Assembly (NCBI GenBank): GCA_900542165.1
Contig: UQMM01000018.1
Span: 1 to 44,060 of the forward strand
Direction: 5' to 3'
Source: an uncultured Collinsella sp.
GTDB taxonomy: Bacteria > Actinomycetota > Coriobacteriia > Coriobacteriales > Coriobacteriaceae
DNA length: 44,060 bases
Shown: positions 43,048 to 44,060 of the stretch, one piece after another
How positions within the stretch are numbered: position 1 is the stretch's first letter
Layout: the number at the start of each line of letters is the position of its first letter
Notes under the pieces: model-generated
What the model saw: only the letters and a program-made list of their open reading frames with translations
Databases searched by the model: none
What the model was told of the DNA's origin: nothing
Made by a program: the position numbers and the translations under genes

Positions 43048-43946
43048 GGGGTTTGGCAGGGTTTTCTGTTGCGACGGCGTGCGGGGCGGAACCTCGTGTG
43101 CCGCAGGTACCGCCGGCGGAGCTGGCGCGTCAGGCGCTCGAGACGGTGGCAGAGAAGCTGCCGCGTGAGCTGGTGGAAAACGATCTGCTGAAAAAGATCG
43201 CCCGTTCGTGGGCATCGCTGGCTCCGGCGCGTCGCCTTGGCCTCGCGATCGAGGATGCTTCGGGGCGTTTGGCGTTTCTGCTGCTATCGAGCGGTGTCTG
43301 CTGCGTTTTGCTAACGATGGTGTCGTTATCGCCCCTCGGATTTGCCTTGGGACTTGTTGCTCCGTTTGCCGTTGGCGCCGCTCGGGATGGCTTTGAGAGC
43401 CGGCGCGAGCAACACGATGCAGAAGAGGCTATGCCCGAGGCGTTTACCGCACTTTCCATGTCGATTGCCTCGGGACATTCGCTGGCCCAGGGCATGCGCT
43501 TTGTGGGCGCTTATGCGCAAGAGCCGGTACATACCGAGTTTTTGCGGGTAGCGGCGGCGATTGATTGCGGCATCTCGGCGACCGACGCGCTCGATGACTT
43601 GCTCGTGCGCATCGACGCCCCCGGACTTTCGCTTGTGACCTTGGCGCTTAAGGTGTCTCAGCGCACCGGTGCTCCGCTTGCCGACTTACTGTCCGAGGCG
43701 TCGAGCATGGTGGGGGAGCGCATTGAGCTCAAGCGCCGCCTGGATGTTAAGACGTCGCAGGCTCGCATGTCGGCGCATATGGTCGCGGCGATGCCGGCAG
43801 GCATGTGCGCGGTGTTGGCGCTGCTTTCGGCAGATTTTCGTCGCGGTCTTGCGACGCCTGCCGGCGCGGGCGCTGTGGTGCTGGGTCTTGCCCTCAACGC
43901 CGTTGCCCTGGTGGTTATCCGGCGCATTATGAGGGTGGAGCTATGA
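43020..43946 (+). CDS. tadB: TadB-like pilus inner-membrane platform protein
   Basis: A 308-residue protein with a type II secretion F (T2SSF) domain (about 135-265; EEAMPEAFTALSMSIASGHSLAQGMRFVG and TGAPLADLLSEASSM). Membrane spans are near 1-20, 80-120 and 270-305. It anchors the pilus motor in the inner membrane. GAGGAGG precedes the ATG, which lies inside the tadA 3' end. Confidence 0.9.
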   Translation: MEVAVPLVVGGLAGFSVATACGAEPRVPQVPPAELARQALETVAEKLPRELVENDLLKKIARSWASLAPARRLGLAIEDASGRLAFLLLSSGVCCVLLTMVSLSPLGFALGLVAPFAVGAARDGFESRREQHDAEEAMPEAFTALSMSIASGHSLAQGMRFVGAYAQEPVHTEFLRVAAAIDCGISATDALDDLLVRIDAPGLSLVTLALKVSQRTGAPLADLLSEASSMVGERIELKRRLDVKTSQARMSAHMVAAMPAGMCAVLALLSADFRRGLATPAGAGAVVLGLALNAVALVVIRRIMRVEL

Positions 43947-44060
43947 GCGCCCCGGTTGCAGTTGCGGCTTGCCTGTGCGCCCTGAGTGTATTTGTCGCGA
44001 CGGGTTTGGATCGGGCGGATGCGCGCAAGATCGCAGGGGCCTGCAAGCGCGAGGCGGTGC
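43943..44060 (+). CDS. TadC-like pilus platform protein, N-terminal part only
   Basis: It begins MSAPVAVAACLCALSVFVAT, a hydrophobic start, and overlaps the tadB stop (ATGA). The reading frame is open to the window edge with 39 codons seen. Position after tadB makes TadC the expected product; the sequence is too short to prove it. Confidence 0.6.
   Translation, partial: MSAPVAVAACLCALSVFVATGLDRADARKIAGACKREAV

Overview
The window looks like chromosome from a high-GC Gram-positive gut bacterium of the class Coriobacteriia, most likely Collinsella or a close relative. This rests on high-GC coding sequence with AT-rich spacers, Shine-Dalgarno starts throughout, a T-box in front of pheST, and an actinobacterial-style tad pilus locus. 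The genus is inferred from protein character only. Coding is dense, and I see no rRNA or CRISPR array.

Layout. An intact IS110-family element (about 0.1-1.5 kb) abuts recQ. Next come a GntR/UTRA regulator and a FrlB-like SIS deglycase whose promoter carries paired heptamer sites (3.6-5.5 kb). A lactate/2-hydroxyacid dehydrogenase, acetyl-type MetA and 5-formyl-THF cyclo-ligase follow. A hicA-hicB toxin-antitoxin pair (8.5-9.1 kb) has its palindromic operator over the -10 box and an apparent ATA start for the toxin. A 1012-residue M16C metalloprotease runs to 12.3 kb.

From 12.4 to 17.8 kb lies an accessory segment ending at tRNA-Val(GAC). It holds dispersed repeats, a GAGAGATA-repeat promoter in front of an AlbA_2/HATPase regulator, an orphan hypothetical gene, an HNH endonuclease with a possible PUA/SRA-like recognition domain, a small CxxC protein and a DUF5710 protein. 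This is the most defence-like part of the window.

Housekeeping genes follow: an EamA transporter, a DUF4012 membrane protein coupled to glmM, an M32 carboxypeptidase, and pheS-pheT behind a Phe T-box. An ECF-type Ni/Co importer (NikMN-Q-O) has an inverted repeat just after its promoter. Then come a zinc-phospholipase-like protein, pyruvate kinase, a Ca2+-type P-type ATPase with a striking structured leader, RsgA, and the start of a tad pilus operon (CpaB/RcpC, TadZ, TadA, TadB, truncated TadC) that runs off the end.

Best leads: (1) the ATPase leader, where two hairpin loops are perfectly complementary over 7 nt, a competing helix exists and the ribosome binding site is buried, so it looks like an RNA switch; (2) the HNH endonuclease segment beside tRNA-Val; (3) the GAGAGATA-repeat promoter of the AlbA_2 gene; (4) the IS110 element with a plausible bridge-RNA region beside a dispersed repeat; (5) hicA with an ATA codon where ATG is expected.
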